Part shown: piece by piece, positions 10,083 to 19,475 of the stretch | Position numbering within the stretch: the first letter of the stretch is position 1 | Layout: the number at the start of each line of letters is the position of its first letter | DNA from: CAZHRK01 sp964534555 | GTDB taxonomy: Bacteria; Babelota; Babeliae; Babelales; RVW-14 | Reading direction: 5' to 3' | DNA length: 64,000 nt | Assembly: GCA_964534555.1 (NCBI GenBank) | Contig: CAZHRK010000004.1 | Span: 1-64,000, forward strand | The notes under the pieces: model-generated | Database searches by the model: none | Seen by the model: only the letters and a program-made list of their open reading frames with translations | Told to the model about the DNA's origin: nothing | Position numbers and translations under genes: made by a program

Positions 10083-13000
10083 TTAGTGCAAGAGGCCCCC
10101 ATTCAGGGCCTCTTGTGATTTCATAAGTAATCTGATTTTGTACTCTTGTTGAGCGTTGGTTTTTTCAAGCTGTTCTATGCGCTTAATGAGCTCATCAAGT
10201 GTTGGAGTTGTTGTTTCGATTTTTTCTGTAAGTGATTTAATCTGCTTTTCATGACGTTGGTATTCATTAAGCAACAGAATCGGAAGCGTTTGGTACTGGA
10301 CTGTTTCAGGCTGATTGTTTTTATTGTAAACAACGATTTCTGGCAGCACTTCAGCTACATCTTCTGCTATCAAACCAAACTCAGGGCGTGTGCTTGTTGT
10401 GTCTTTGTAAGAGAACATCACCGGCTTAAGCATGTTAAGCGCCTGAGACATATCGCTCATGCTTCTGATGTCTTTTTTGTAGCGTTTTGATGATGATGTT
10501 GTTCCCAGCTGACCGTTTGAATCTATGACGACGAGTACTGCATCATTAAGGTTTGTTGTTACGCCTCTGATACCTGAAATAAAGGTTGTCCCACCATTAA
10601 ATGCTGTGTTGCCACCGTTTGCTTTTAATGTGCCAGCTACTTCTGTATCTCCAGTTGCTGCTGTAACTTTGAACTTATCTGATGCATCAGCACGTATTGA
10701 GAAGTCTCCGTATGATCTTGCTGTGCCGGTTATTAGGCTATCAAGTGTTGCAGCGCCGGATGAGATAAGAGTTGTGGCAGTTGTAGCCGCAAGCGTTGAG
10801 GCACCTGTTACACCAAGGGTACCGCCAATTGAAGTATTACCAGTAGCGGCAGCAACGGTGAACTTATCAGCATCTTGACCACGAACAGTCAGGCTGCCGT
10901 AAGTTCTAGCTGTACCAGTGGTGAGGCTATCAAGAGTTGCAGCGCCGGATGAGACAAAGGTTGTGGCAGTTGCACCAGCAAGCGTTGTAACGCCATCTAC
11001 ATCAAGGGTGCCACCAATAAATGCATTATTAGTTACATCAAGCGCTGTTCCGCTGCCTGTTGTACGGATATACCCTGTGTTTGTGATGTTACCATCAAGG
11101 TTGATTCCTGTGCCAAGTGCAATGACACCTGTTACATCAAGGTTGCCTTGTACAAGGGTGTTTCCAGCAATCGTTGCGCTGCCACCAACAGTTAAGTCAG
11201 CAGAGTTAATTTGGTTGCCAATAATACGAGCATTGCCATGAATTGTTGCTGAGTCAGAAACAGTTAAATCATTGGTAACTACCGCCCCAGCACCAAGAGA
11301 TGCAAGGCCTGATGTTTTTAAGCTACCAGCAATTACTGTGTTTCCTGATGTTGCATTAACGGTAAATTTGTTTGTGTTTACCGAAACATTCCCACCAGCA
11401 GAAATAATTCCACCAACAAAAAGGTTACCTAGATCATTAATGTCTTGGCGTGTGGTGATTGAGTTTGAAACAGTTAGGTCACCTGTAATTATTGCGTTAG
11501 CACCAAGGGATGCAAGTTTTTTAACTTCAAGTGGTCCTGATACTGTTAGTTTATCACCAACACGAATTGCACCATTAATTGTTCCTGAGATTGCTGATTC
11601 TCTGATCAAAGAATGCTTGATTGTTCCACTGATCAATGTGTCAGAAAGCAAGGTGTTTTTGATGGTTCCACTTAATACAGAATCATAAATAATACCATGC
11701 AGTGTTGAGACACCCGTAACATTCAGGTTGCCGCCGATAAGAGCATTATTAGTAACTTGCAGTGCAGTTCCTGCGCCAGTTACACGAGCAAAACCTGTTG
11801 TTGTAATGTTATTATTGAGTGTTGTTGATCCTGAAACGGTCAAATCATTACGTACAAGTAATGTACCACCGATTTTTGTGTTTCCGGTGCTTCCTGCAAA
11901 CAGCAACTTATCAGTGTTAATAATCAGGTCACCTTCAAGGTCTGCGATACTTAGATCAATACCTGCAAGTGTTTGACCGCCGGTGATTGCTAGGGTGCCG
12001 ATAAACGCTTCACCTTCAACTGAGAAGTCCCCATACACGCGTGTTGTTCCGCGTACAGTAAGGTCTCCACCAATGTCAGCGCTGTTTGTGACAAGGAGTG
12101 AGTAGCCATCGCCAGTGACACGAGCAAAACCTGTTACGGTTAGATTGCCATCAACAGCAAGTGGGCTGTGAATGATTGTTGAACCGTAAACATCAAGGTC
12201 GCCACCAATAGAGATTGCTCCGTGGATTGTGCCTGAAATTCCTGAGTCAGTGATTATAGCGTGCTTGACTGTTCCGCTGATAATTGACTCTGTTAAAAGT
12301 GTTTGGCGCAGCGTTCCGTTAATTGTTGAGTCGTAAATAATACCTTTAAGAGTCCCGCTGAATGTTGATTCCGCAATTATTGTTTTGAGTATTGTTCCTG
12401 ATACTGTGCTGTCATAAATAATACCTGTGTTGATTAAAGGAGACTCAAGAACGCCTGAAATATAAGCGCTTGTGTGTGTACCAACTGTACCCAGGCGTAT
12501 TGTGCCTTCTTCTTCTGCTGCACCAGCGTTGTTGATGTAAATGTTGTTATTACCGCTTACAAGGTGGGTGCCGCTATCAAAACCAAGAATTGTGTTGTGA
12601 TCTCCTGTTGTTAAGTTTGTTGCTGTACCACTGCCTATGATTGTGTTATACCCAAGAGTTGTTGATGCACCAGGTGCTACGTTTGATCCTATGCTGATTG
12701 AGTAAGATGCAGCAGAGCCAACTTGTGAGTTTGAACCCATGACTACGTTGTTCCAGCCGGATACAAGATTATTTGCAGCTCCTGTGCCCAGTGCTGTGTT
12801 AAGTGAGCCAGATGTTAGACCACTTAGTGATGCAAATCCAACACTAACGTTAGATCCTCCATCTGTCAGCGATGCAAGGGTTTGTCCACCAACACCTGTG
12901 TTTTCTGTGCCGGTCAGAGAATCATTTCCTGAGTTTGTTCCAACAAAAATGTTTGTTGTTGCTGCTGGAGAATGAATGTAGTTAGAGCCATCGCGTGTGA

Positions 13001-16000
13001 ATTTGCCTAGAATATTAATGTTTTCTTCTGCTGTGAGTCTTCCGGTGACAGATGCGTCCCCAAGAACCGTTACAGAGTTAGAAACGGTAAGATCGCCATT
13101 AATTACAGCGCTAAATCCAAGTGATGCAAGTCCTGTTGTCTCAAGTGTGGTAAGCGTTGTAGCACTTATGACATTAAGCGCTCCCTCTACTATTGCGTTG
13201 CCGACAATAGTTGCAGAGTTAGAAACAGTGAGATCACCCGTGACATTTGCATGAGCGCCAAGGGACGCAAGGCCAGATGTTTCAACGGTTGTTAGCGTTG
13301 TAGCGCCAGTTACGTTTGCGTTTCCAAGAATCTCAGTGTGATCGCGTAGTGTTGTTGTTCCTGTGACGGTTAGAGTGCCGTTTATCAGCGCATTATTATC
13401 TGTATGAAGCGTATTGAGATTTGTTGCGCCTGGAACAAGGAGTGAGTCAATAGTTGCTTCACCACCGACAACAAGGGTTCCTCGTAATTTAGAATCACCA
13501 TCAATCTCAACATCTTGGTTGATGTAAACATCACCACCAACAGAGAGAAGCGGCGTTGTTACAAGGCTGCCATATGTTCCGCTTAAATCTGCACCAATAA
13601 TTATTTTGTCTGCACTTGCGTTGGTGAGTGTTGTGGTGCTTACAACTTCAAGCTCGCCTTGGATCAGGGTTTTGCCAGCGATTGTAGCGCTGCCACCAAC
13701 AGTTAAATCAGCAGAGTTGATTTGGCTGCCGATGATTCGAGCATTACCACGGATTGTAGCGGAATCAGAGACAGTTAGATCACCAGTGATGATTGCGTTA
13801 GCACCAAGAGACGCAAGGCCAGATGCATGGAGTGTGCTGAGTGAAGTTGCACCAGTTACACCGAGCGTGCCACCAACGGTAGTATTAGCAGTAATTGAAG
13901 CAGAACTAAGGTTTGTAGCGCCACTTGTTGAAAGAGTAGTGAGCGATGTATTACCAGTAACACCAAGGGTGCCACCAACAGTTGTGTTGCCAGTAAGGCC
14001 AGTTGTACCTGAAACAGTCAAGGACTGACCAAGTGCTGTATGGTCATGTAATGTTGTGCGTCCTGTAACGTTGAGTCTGCCTCCAACGCTTGCGTTATTA
14101 GTTATGGTTGCAGAATCAAGGGATGCAAGGCCTGATGTAGACACTGTTGAAAGTGATGTATTAGCAGTAACACCAAGGGTGCCGCCGATGGTAGCGTTAT
14201 TTGTTACTTGAAGCGCTGTTCCGCTGCCGGTCGTTCTAATTAAGCCAGTAGTCGTAATATTACCATCAAGGCTAATACCACTTGCCAGAGAAATAGCTCC
14301 TAACACATCAACGTTGCCCTTCATCAGCGCGTTACCAGCGATTGTAGCGCTGCCACCAACAGTTAAGTCAGCGGAGTTGATTTGGCTACCGATGATACGA
14401 GCGTTGCCGCGAATTGTAGAGGAATCAGAGACAGTTAGATCACCAGTGATGATTGCATTAGCACCAAGTGACGCAAGGCCAGATGTGTGCAGGGTGCTGA
14501 GTGAAGTTGCACCAGTTACGCCGAGCGTGCCACCAACAGTTGTGTTGCCAGTAAGACCAGTTGTACCTGAAACAGTCAAAGACTGACCTAGCGCTGTGTG
14601 GTCATGTAATGTTGTGCGTCCTGTAACGTTGAGTCTGCCTCCAATGCTTGCGTTATTAGTTATGGTTGCAGAATCAAGTGATGCAAGGCCTGATGTAGAC
14701 ACTGTTGAAAGTGATGTATTAGCAGTAACACCAAGGGTGCCGCCGATGGTAGCGTTATTTGTTACTTGAAGCGCTGTTCCGCTGCCGGTCGTTCTAATTA
14801 AGCCAGTAGTCGTAATATTACCATCAAGGCTAATACCACTTGCCAGAGAAATAGCTCCTAACACATCAACGTTGCCCTTCATCAGCGCGTTACCAGCGAT
14901 TGTAGCGCTGCCACCAACAGTTAAGTCAGCGGAGTTGATTTGGCTACCGATGATACGAGCGTTGCCGCGAATTGTAGAGGAATCAGAGACAGTTAGATCA
15001 CCAGTGATGATTGCATTAGCACCAAGTGACGCAAGGCCAGATGTGTGCAGGGTGCTGAGTGAAGTTGCACCAGTTACGCCGAGCGTGCCACCAACAGTTG
15101 TGTTGCCAGTAAGACCAGTTGTACCTGAAACAGTCAAAGACTGACCTAGCGCTGTGTGGTCATGTAATGTTGTGCGTCCTGTAACGTTGAGTCTGCCTCC
15201 AATGCTTGCGTTATTAGTTATGGTTGCAGAATCAAGTGATGCAAGGCCTGATGTAGACACTGTTGAAAGTGATGTATTAGCAGTAACACCAAGGGTGCCG
15301 CCGATGGTAGCGTTATTTGTTACTTGAAGCGCTGTTCCGCTGCCGGTCGTTCTAATTAAGCCAGTAGTCGTAATATTACCATCAAGGCTAATACCACTTG
15401 CCAGAGAAATAGCTCCTAACACATCAACGTTGCCCTTCATCAGCGCGTTACCAGCGATTGTAGCGCTGCCACCAACAGTTAAATCAGCAGAGTTGATTTG
15501 GCTACCGATGATACGAGCGTTACCGCGAATTGTAGAGGAATCAGAGACAGTTAGATCACCAAGCACAGTTACATCGCCGCTTGCGCGTGCAGATGAGAGT
15601 GTAGTGCGGCCAGTAACAGCAAGAGCCCCGCCGATATCAGTATTACCGACTAAGGTGCTGCTTCCGCCGATTGTAAGGTCCATTGTGTTAATTTGTGTTT
15701 TAATGACTCTGAGCGCATCGCGCAGTGTGGTAGAGCCAGATACGGTAAGATCATCAACCACATTAATATCATCACCTACAATGGTGTATCCACCTGTGAT
15801 TGCAAGGCTGTCTGCATAGACTGCACCAAGGACACTTAGATCACCACGAACAGTTGCGGAGTTAGAAACAGTTAAATCACCTGTGATATTTGCGTGAGCA
15901 CCAAGAGACGCAAGTCCAGAAGCCTTGAGTGTGCTGAGTGATGTTGCGCCCGTTACGCCGAGTGTGCCACCAACAGTAGCGTTGCTCAGGGTACCGAGAT

Positions 16001-17315
16001 TGCCAAGAATGCTAGCTGAATTAGAGACAGTGACATCACCGGTGATTACAGCGTTGCTGCCAAGAGACGCAAGGCCAGATGTGTGGAGCGCGCTTAATGA
16101 TGCTTGTTTATTAACATTTAATGTTCCATCAATAGAGACATTATTTTTTGCTGTTAGATCACCATGAACAGTTCCGCTGAGTACTGAGCTGTAGATAATC
16201 CCTGTTAGGTTACCCGTTACGTTTCCAATAACATCAGCGTTAATCGCACCAGTATTTGTACGTTTAACAATCGTGTTATTTACTTTTGTTGTTGTTGATG
16301 ATTCAACAAGTGAAACAGCAGACGCGATATTTGCAGCTGATTTGCCACCTACGCTTGCGACAGTGTTTGATGCGTAGTTTCCTGTTACATCACCAGCAAG
16401 ATCACTTAAGAGATGTTGCGCATTATATGCGTATGATCCTGAGCTGACAAGGTCGCTAAGTACGCTTCCTGTAATAGTCACATTATTCAGAATAGCGTCA
16501 CCACTCACAATAAGCTGACCAGTGGTTGAAGATATAACTAAATCACCATCAACAATAATACCTTGTGCACCAAAGTTGCCATATGCATCACGCTTTACAA
16601 GCGTATTAGGGAAGTTGCTGTCGGTTGCATCAAGAATTTCAACAAGCAAACTTTGTACAAACGGTGACAAGTTGTTTGCAGTGATTGTTTCAGGCTTGAT
16701 TCGATACCCTGTGATAGAGCCAGGTAGAATATTGCCTGCTCTGATTGTTTCGGGTGCAAGCTCTTTCCAGGTTACTGAATTTTCTTTTATTTTTCCTTGG
16801 GTGACTGCGTGTTGAGCAAGCATCTCAGACGTAACAGCTGAGGGTTTAATAACCCCAAGTGAATTTACAGAGCTTGTTGCGTTTGAAATAACAGGCACGT
16901 TTCCGGTTGTTGATTGCTTCTTCTTTGGTTTAGTGGCTCGCGTGTTTTCAAGAGCCTCTAGCGCTTGCTCGGTAGATAGCATTGTTTCAATGAGTGATCC
17001 GATATCAGATAGCTCATTTTTTTCAAATAAATGATGATAATCTTTTAAAAACTGTAGAATGATTTCAGCTGATTGATTTTCTGAAATGACATCATCAGCT
17101 GCGTTGAGTCTAAATTTTGCAAAGCGAGCTTCAAGCGCTTGTGCAATCTGTGCGTCTTTAGATTTTAGAAGCTCAATGGCTGCGTCTTTAAGCTTAATAA
17201 TTGGTTGAAACTCTTGTACCGTTGTTGCAGATCCATGTGCAAGTAAGGGTACGTTTAATAAAAACATATTAAAAATAAGCAGAGCGCTTATCCGTCTTCG
17301 CTGTTTGCCCACCAT
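10083..17315 (-). CDS. Giant exported repetitive protein with C-terminal Peptidase_S74 domain (2410 aa)
   Basis: Largest complete gene in the window. The start is supported by GAGGAG eight bases upstream and a signal peptide (ISALLIFNMFLLNVPLLAHGSA). Order: signal peptide; helical region to about 130; the VTWKELAPETIRAGNILPGS / NLSPFVQSLL segment shared with the giant protein to the left; well over 1000 residues of beta-repeats (GNTTVGGTLGVTGATSLSTL, TSGLASLGANAIITGDLTVS); a short NTGVGGQTL head-like block near 1450-1560; TVSGTI/ESTFSGTL repeats; more of the first type; the S74 domain from about 2275 (SSKRYKKDIR, LKPVMFSYK, FGLIAEDVAEVLPEI) and a long coiled coil. It contains a perfect 558-bp tandem repeat. 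A fibre that trimerises and self-processes is inferred from the S74 family. A terminator stem overlaps its last codons. Confidence 0.88.
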   Translation of the reverse strand: MVGKQRRRISALLIFNMFLLNVPLLAHGSATTVQEFQPIIKLKDAAIELLKSKDAQIAQALEARFAKFRLNAADDVISENQSAEIILQFLKDYHHLFEKNELSDIGSLIETMLSTEQALEALENTRATKPKKKQSTTGNVPVISNATSSVNSLGVIKPSAVTSEMLAQHAVTQGKIKENSVTWKELAPETIRAGNILPGSITGYRIKPETITANNLSPFVQSLLVEILDATDSNFPNTLVKRDAYGNFGAQGIIVDGDLVISSTTGQLIVSGDAILNNVTITGSVLSDLVSSGSYAYNAQHLLSDLAGDVTGNYASNTVASVGGKSAANIASAVSLVESSTTTKVNNTIVKRTNTGAINADVIGNVTGNLTGIIYSSVLSGTVHGDLTAKNNVSIDGTLNVNKQASLSALHTSGLASLGSNAVITGDVTVSNSASILGNLGTLSNATVGGTLGVTGATSLSTLKASGLASLGAHANITGDLTVSNSATVRGDLSVLGAVYADSLAITGGYTIVGDDINVVDDLTVSGSTTLRDALRVIKTQINTMDLTIGGSSTLVGNTDIGGALAVTGRTTLSSARASGDVTVLGDLTVSDSSTIRGNARIIGSQINSADLTVGGSATIAGNALMKGNVDVLGAISLASGISLDGNITTTGLIRTTGSGTALQVTNNATIGGTLGVTANTSLSTVSTSGLASLDSATITNNASIGGRLNVTGRTTLHDHTALGQSLTVSGTTGLTGNTTVGGTLGVTGATSLSTLHTSGLASLGANAIITGDLTVSDSSTIRGNARIIGSQINSADLTVGGSATIAGNALMKGNVDVLGAISLASGISLDGNITTTGLIRTTGSGTALQVTNNATIGGTLGVTANTSLSTVSTSGLASLDSATITNNASIGGRLNVTGRTTLHDHTALGQSLTVSGTTGLTGNTTVGGTLGVTGATSLSTLHTSGLASLGANAIITGDLTVSDSSTIRGNARIIGSQINSADLTVGGSATIAGNALMKGNVDVLGAISLASGISLDGNITTTGLIRTTGSGTALQVTNNATIGGTLGVTANTSLSTVSTSGLASLDSATITNNASVGGRLNVTGRTTLHDHTALGQSLTVSGTTGLTGNTTVGGTLGVTGNTSLTTLSTSGATNLSSASITANTTVGGTLGVTGATSLSTLHASGLASLGANAIITGDLTVSDSATIRGNARIIGSQINSADLTVGGSATIAGKTLIQGELEVVSTTTLTNASADKIIIGADLSGTYGSLVTTPLLSVGGDVYINQDVEIDGDSKLRGTLVVGGEATIDSLLVPGATNLNTLHTDNNALINGTLTVTGTTTLRDHTEILGNANVTGATTLTTVETSGLASLGAHANVTGDLTVSNSATIVGNAIVEGALNVISATTLTTLETTGLASLGFSAVINGDLTVSNSVTVLGDASVTGRLTAEENINILGKFTRDGSNYIHSPAATTNIFVGTNSGNDSLTGTENTGVGGQTLASLTDGGSNVSVGFASLSGLTSGSLNTALGTGAANNLVSGWNNVVMGSNSQVGSAASYSISIGSNVAPGASTTLGYNTIIGSGTATNLTTGDHNTILGFDSGTHLVSGNNNIYINNAGAAEEEGTIRLGTVGTHTSAYISGVLESPLINTGIIYDSTVSGTILKTIIAESTFSGTLKGIIYDSTINGTLRQTLLTESIISGTVKHAIITDSGISGTIHGAISIGGDLDVYGSTIIHSPLAVDGNLTVTGFARVTGDGYSLLVTNSADIGGDLTVRGTTRVYGDFSVEGEAFIGTLAITGGQTLAGIDLSIADLEGDLIINTDKLLFAGSTGNTKIGGTLLVRNDLTVSGSTTLNNNITTTGFARVTGAGTALQVTNNALIGGNLNVTGVSTLHGIIYDSVLSGTIKNTLLSDTLISGTIKHSLIRESAISGTINGAIRVGDKLTVSGPLEVKKLASLGANAIITGDLTVSNSITTRQDINDLGNLFVGGIISAGGNVSVNTNKFTVNATSGNTVIAGSLKTSGLASLGAGAVVTNDLTVSDSATIHGNARIIGNQINSADLTVGGSATIAGNTLVQGNLDVTGVIALGTGINLDGNITNTGYIRTTGSGTALDVTNNAFIGGTLDVDGVTTLAGATATTFVSSGAATLDSLTTGTARTYGSLTVRGQDADKFTVAAATGNTSIGGTLGVTGASTLAATTATTLISSGAATLDSLITGTARSYGDFSIRADASDKFKVTAATGDTEVAGTLKANGGNTAFNGGTTFISGIRGVTTNLNDAVLVVIDSNGQLGTTSSSKRYKKDIRSMSDMSQALNMLKPVMFSYKDTTSTRPEFGLIAEDVAEVLPEIVVYNKNNQPETVQYQTLPILLLNEYQRHEKQIKSLTEKIETTTPTLDELIKRIEQLEKTNAQQEYKIRLLMKSQEALNGGLLH
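10089..10115 (-). terminator. Hairpin overlapping the 3' end of the 2410-residue gene
   Basis: A 10-bp perfect stem (CAAGAGGCCC with GGGCCTCTTG) with a seven-base loop is formed by the last codons of the gene above. The minus strand then reads CACTAAAAATGC, without a T-tract, so its role as terminator is uncertain. Confidence 0.5.
14129..15480. repeat. Perfect tandem repeat, 558-bp period, about 2.4 copies
   Basis: The sequence repeats with an exact 558-bp (186-codon) period inside the 2410-residue gene, as far as I can follow by eye without a mismatch. Diverged copies extend on both sides, so at protein level there are about three units. Each unit holds five or six beta-repeats (DLTVSDSSTIRG to NTTVGGTLGVTG). 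Perfect identity at DNA level indicates recent expansion or homogenisation. Confidence 0.9.
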
Positions 17316-17348
17316 TAGAACTCCTCAATCCTTTTAAAAGAGCTATCT

Positions 17349-17370
17349 AATCCCGATTAAAGTCGGGATT
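17349..17370. other. Inverted repeat upstream of the 2410-residue gene
   Basis: An 8-bp perfect stem (AATCCCGA with TCGGGATT) and six-base loop lie 34 bp upstream of the start codon. On the plus strand it is followed by TTTTAG, but no plus-strand gene precedes it; on the minus strand it would be in the 5' leader. Function unknown. Confidence 0.4.
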
Positions 17371-17497
17371 TTTAGTTATTTAATAACAAGATACTTATTC
17401 GATCGAACTGATTGCGCCGATACTTTTCACGGCACTCCTTTTGTTTTACCTTAGCACTTTGCCGTAAAATTACTATGAGCATTCTCTAAAAATGACG

Positions 17498-17528
17498 AAG
17501 AGGTGCGCAATACTTTTGCGCACCTCTT
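17498..17528 (-). terminator. Terminator of the PIN-PhoH gene
   Basis: A 13-bp perfect stem (AAGAGGTGCGCAA with TTGCGCACCTCTT), five-base loop, 33 bp past the phoH stop. The minus strand continues CGTCATTTTT. Confidence 0.8.
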
Positions 17529-17560
17529 TTGATAATTCTACGTGTGTGTTGTTTATGATG

Positions 17561-19021
17561 TTACAGAATTTCTGCTGCAAGTTTTGCAAGCTCACTACGC
17601 TCACTTGTTTCAAGAAACACTGTTCCAAAAAGAGAGTATTCTTTGAAGCGTTCAGTCGTTACCGTCAAACCATTAGAGCTGAAGTCAAGGTATGGAGAGT
17701 CGATTTGATAAGGGTCTCCAGCAAGAATAACTTTTGTACCTTCTCCTGCACGGCTTACGATTGTTTTGACTTCGTGCGGTGTGAGGTTTTGAACTTCATC
17801 GATAAACACAAATTGGTAAGGAATTGAGCGGCCTCGCATGTACGTAATTGCTTCTAAGCTTAATACGCCTTGGCGCTGAAGCCTTTCTACAAGACCAGAG
17901 TCATCATGAGCGTTTCCTGGGCGCTCTGGCTTATGCGAATGCTCTTCTTCTTCGTGTTTTCGTTTGCGATCTTTTCCTTTTTTATTGTTCAGCCCAAAGC
18001 GCTCTTCAGTTCCTTTGAGCATCTGGCTTGCGATGAATTCTAAGTTGTCATGAACAGGTTGCATCCAGTAGTGTAATTTTTCGTTAACGTCTCCAGGTAG
18101 ATATCCAATATCAGCGCCGAGTGCAATAACTGGGCGAGTGACTAAAAGCTTTCTGTACATTCGTTCATACATAACTTTGTACATTCCGGCAAGGAGCGTT
18201 AAAAAGGTTTTACCAGTTCCTGCTGGGCCAAGAAGCGTGATAAGCTTGATATTGTCGTCAAGTAGCAGATCAAGCGTCATAAGCTGTTGAATATTACGCG
18301 CGCTAAAAACATGCATAAGGGTGATTGGATCAACTTCTTTGTACATGTTGCCGCCCATGTGTCTGAAGACGCGGTAGTTGTGCTGATTATTTTCGCTTTC
18401 CATAATGACAAATTCATTAGGGAACATTTTGACGCTACCCAAAATAGCGGGTACTTGTTTTGCGGTCATTAAGCGTAGATCGTTTGCAGGAAGTTGATGT
18501 CTGATCCAGCCTTTATAAAACTGTTCATACAGTACAACGCCTTTGTTGTAATCTTCAGCCTCAATGCCAAGAACGTCTGCTTTAATTCGAACGTTAATAT
18601 CTTTTGTGATCAGCGTTACCTTGTTGCCGTCTTTTACAAGGTTTGCAGCTGTTTGAATGATCAAATTATCTTTAAGCTCGTGTAGATCTTTTTGAAGTGA
18701 TGAAAACGTTACTTCATTTGGTGTTCTAATAACTTTAAAGATAGATCCCTGCGTATCATGATCAAGAGGTACGCCGTCAAGGAGGCTTCCTTTATTTCGT
18801 AGCTCATCAAGGAATCTAATTGTTTGCCTAACGTTATGTCCCTTTTCCCCGCCTTCTTTTTTAAACGTGTCAAGCTCCTCAAGTACGACGAATGGAAGCG
18901 CAACGACTACACCTTTAAATGCAAAAAGTGCATTTGCATCGTGAATAAGTACGTTTGTGTCAAGTACAAAGACCCTGTCAGGCCTTAGTCCTTGTTGTGG
19001 CGCTGAAGCTTGTCCGACCAT
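17561..19021 (-). CDS. PIN-PhoH family ATPase/ribonuclease
   Basis: Two-domain cytoplasmic protein of the PhoH2/YlaK type, 486 residues. The N-terminal PIN nuclease-like domain (about 15-160) begins RVFVLDTNVLIHD with the usual catalytic Asp (D21) and continues with LPFVVLEELDTFK. The C-terminal PhoH P-loop ATPase has Walker A GPAGTGKT (265-272), TRPVIALGADIGYLPG, and Walker B FVFIDEVQN (404-412) followed by ILAGDPYQID. Members are thought to couple ATP-driven RNA unwinding to cleavage. A charged, Lys/Glu/His-rich insertion sits at about 345-372 between the Walker motifs. The ATG has AGGGAGA upstream. Divergent from thrS. Family assignment is firm; the RNA substrate is unknown. Confidence 0.93.
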   Translation of the reverse strand: MVGQASAPQQGLRPDRVFVLDTNVLIHDANALFAFKGVVVALPFVVLEELDTFKKEGGEKGHNVRQTIRFLDELRNKGSLLDGVPLDHDTQGSIFKVIRTPNEVTFSSLQKDLHELKDNLIIQTAANLVKDGNKVTLITKDINVRIKADVLGIEAEDYNKGVVLYEQFYKGWIRHQLPANDLRLMTAKQVPAILGSVKMFPNEFVIMESENNQHNYRVFRHMGGNMYKEVDPITLMHVFSARNIQQLMTLDLLLDDNIKLITLLGPAGTGKTFLTLLAGMYKVMYERMYRKLLVTRPVIALGADIGYLPGDVNEKLHYWMQPVHDNLEFIASQMLKGTEERFGLNNKKGKDRKRKHEEEEHSHKPERPGNAHDDSGLVERLQRQGVLSLEAITYMRGRSIPYQFVFIDEVQNLTPHEVKTIVSRAGEGTKVILAGDPYQIDSPYLDFSSNGLTVTTERFKEYSLFGTVFLETSERSELAKLAAEIL

Positions 19022-19475
19022 ATTATTCTCCCTATGATGCCTTACATACTGCCGTGATTGTGAGAGTTAGTGCATGCCGCACCCATGCTCTCCGTCGCCG
19101 GTGAATGGACTGCAAATCAGCTGTGTGACTGGTATAGATTTTTTCAAAGATTTATTCCTGCGGGCTGGGGGTTAATGTATGAGCTATCAACAGCTTTGTT
19201 ATGAAGTGCATACACATATCGACTTCACGCTTACTACATCTCTCGTGCATGCTACCACGCAATTCTGCACGCGGGCAATAATAAGAAGTGAGATGTTGTG
19301 ATCTGTTTTACGCAAGAGCTTATTCAGCGATTATCTACAAGTTTTTTAATTATTTTTAAATTCTTAATGCCTGTAGGTGCTGCTTTTTAATGATGTTGGG
19401 CTGGTCGTGATTGCTTGAATTTGGTACACTGCTGCTTCGTATGTGATACCTGGTTTATTCGTTGAAAGGACATCT
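19022..19475. other. Intergenic region between phoH and thrS
   Basis: About 450 bp separate the two divergent genes. It must hold both promoters, but no clear -35/-10 pair or recognisable T-box leader stands out, and I see no tRNA or other RNA gene. Confidence 0.5.

Noticed and set aside
14129..15480. CRISPR array or intergenic satellite
   Set aside because: The period is 558 bp, with no spacer pattern, and all copies lie in one open frame.
1..17315. Prophage or phage tail module, because of the S74 domains
   Set aside because: The proteins have Sec signal peptides and there is no capsid, terminase, integrase or other tail gene nearby.
19022..19475. T-box or tRNA in front of thrS
   Set aside because: No T-box sequence, specifier stem or cloverleaf could be recognised.
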